From the IMG/VR virus record IMGVR_UViG_3300027742_000019, positions 1 through 38,179 of that record: 38,179 nucleotides of DNA. The stretch is one strand, 5' to 3'. This DNA comes from a virus. Of the stretch, positions 37,656-38,179 are shown in pieces. The position numbers and the translations under genes are program-made. Within the stretch, counting starts at the first letter, position 1, and each line of letters opens with the position of its first letter. The notes below the pieces were generated by a model. It was not told the DNA's origin. It did no database searches and worked only from the letters and a program-made list of their open reading frames with translations.

Positions 37656-37898
37656 ATGGAATGGTTACTGGGCATAAGTGTGGTTTTAAATATTTTTCTT
37701 GGGTTATTTGTTGCCGCTTTAATTTACGGGAAAGTTAGCGCTGAAAACGAAGCATTCCACGCAAGAGAGGAGTGGAGCAAATGGGAAGATCGCTTCTATG
37801 AAGCTCAAGGTAGGTTATTGCAAGACCATAATCTATTTGTTGCACCTACAATGGGTGAGTTTGGCAAGATGATTATTAAGGAACATAAAGACACATAA
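37656..37898 (+). CDS. Cassette gene: membrane-anchored small protein
   Basis: An 80-residue protein with an N-terminal transmembrane segment (WLLGISVVLNIFLGLFVAALIY, about 3-24) then a soluble coiled segment (SAENEAFHAREEWSKWEDRFYEAQGRLLQ). ATG 37656 follows AAAAGGGG. A frame open from 37539 would start in another cassette and cross attC-like site 7, so it is rejected. Stop codon is in ACATAAC. Contains one GATC. Confidence 0.6.
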   Translation: MEWLLGISVVLNIFLGLFVAALIYGKVSAENEAFHAREEWSKWEDRFYEAQGRLLQDHNLFVAPTMGEFGKMIIKEHKDT

Positions 37899-37963
37899 CC
37901 GGTTATATTAGCCGGTAAACCGAGCGCAGCGATGATTTATCCGCGCTTAATTTGTTGTTAGCA
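37893..37963 (+). other. attC-like recombination site 8 (71 bases)
   Basis: Left core ACATAAC (37893-37899), right core GTTAGCA (37957-37963). Arms ATTAGCCGGTAAAC and the complement of GATTTATCCGCGCTTAAT pair with single extra bases on the right. ACATAAC complements the GTTATGT opening its cassette at 37619. Confidence 0.8.
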
Positions 37964-38000
37964 GTGAATTATTAAATACTAAAACAATAGGAATATAATT

Positions 38001-38179
38001 ATGTTTGGAAGTTTATTAAATAACATTAGTAATACATTAGAAGACTTTATTGATGACCCGATTGGTACAGCGGTAAAGGTTGCAACTCAACCAGTCGTTG
38101 ATGGTTGTGATTTACTTGAAGGTTTAACGGAGGGAGAGTTTAGGCATAAAGCGGCGTTAAGGCTTGGTGCCGATGTTGA
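38001..38179 (+). CDS. Cassette gene, truncated by the right edge
   Basis: The first 59 residues of a protein (MFGSLLNNISNTLEDFIDDPIG, TAVKVATQPVVDGCDLLEGLTEGEFRHKAALRLGADV). The DP-I-G-x-x-x-x-x-x-TQP-x-VDG and LTEGE segments resemble a small phage family I recall, without known function. Leader TTAGCAGTGAATTATTAAAT is the same as that of the cassette at 33071. The frame is open to the last base, so the gene and the array continue beyond the window. Confidence 0.65.
   Translation, partial: MFGSLLNNISNTLEDFIDDPIGTAVKVATQPVVDGCDLLEGLTEGEFRHKAALRLGADV

Noticed and set aside
1-38179. Integron integrase or phage integrase
   Set aside because: No protein with tyrosine-recombinase R-H-R-Y pattern or serine-recombinase start was seen on either strand; if present it is outside the window.

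Overview
This window is a contiguous stretch of an AT-rich tailed-phage genome (siphovirus type) or prophage. It starts inside the portal gene and ends inside a small cassette gene. The tail module has a long tape measure protein, a G/GT-type frameshift gene pair and a tail tube, with no sheath or baseplate genes. The lysis module encodes an inner-membrane spanin and an overlapping outer-membrane lipoprotein spanin, so the host is Gram-negative. Base composition and the attC-like sites at the right end suggest a low-G+C gammaproteobacterium, but the host cannot be named from the sequence. No terminase, integrase, tRNA, rRNA or CRISPR array is visible.

Layout. 1-7400: portal (left-truncated), capsid protease-scaffold, decoration protein, major capsid protein, head-tail connector and completion proteins, tail terminator, and three tandem tail-tube paralogues. 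7410-12266: accessory virion genes, including a fibre with a C-terminal S74-type autoprocessing chaperone and a lectin-like protein with ten 22-residue repeats. 12289-18643: tail assembly chaperones with a -1 frameshift, tape measure, distal tail protein and hub/adhesin with a glycine-rich tip. A terminator and a promoter at 18720-18816 separate the late genes from replication.

18847-30063: a nearly self-sufficient replication module. It encodes a Toprim/VirE primase-helicase, a putative ssDNA-binding protein, a DnaQ-like exonuclease, a RecD/Dda-like helicase, a bacterial-type DNA polymerase III alpha subunit, a SNF2-like ATPase with an unusual Walker B motif, and a PD-(D/E)XK nuclease. A single leftward gene (30249-30043) then faces a dUTPase and a Cro-like regulator.

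30943-34607 and about 36617-38179: the most unusual part. Small genes are separated by sequences with integron attC architecture: complementary 7-base cores (GTTATGT/ACATAAC, GTTAGCA/TGCTAAC, GTTAGGC/GCCTAAC), inner arms that pair with single extrahelical bases, stop codons embedded in the left core, and cassette starts matching the cassette's own end. Eight such sites are seen in two blocks flanking the lysis genes (34739-36534). One cassette carries an Acb2/Tad1-like cyclic-nucleotide sponge (an anti-CBASS family), another a methyltransferase-like protein; the rest are unknown small proteins. Both blocks lie downstream of promoters sharing a 16-base operator-like motif (30266 and 36568). The tetramer GATC is almost absent from the phage backbone by eye, yet occurs five times in the cassettes, which supports recent acquisition. 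The working model is a phage with promoter-driven, integron-like cassette arrays used as slots for accessory and anti-defence genes.
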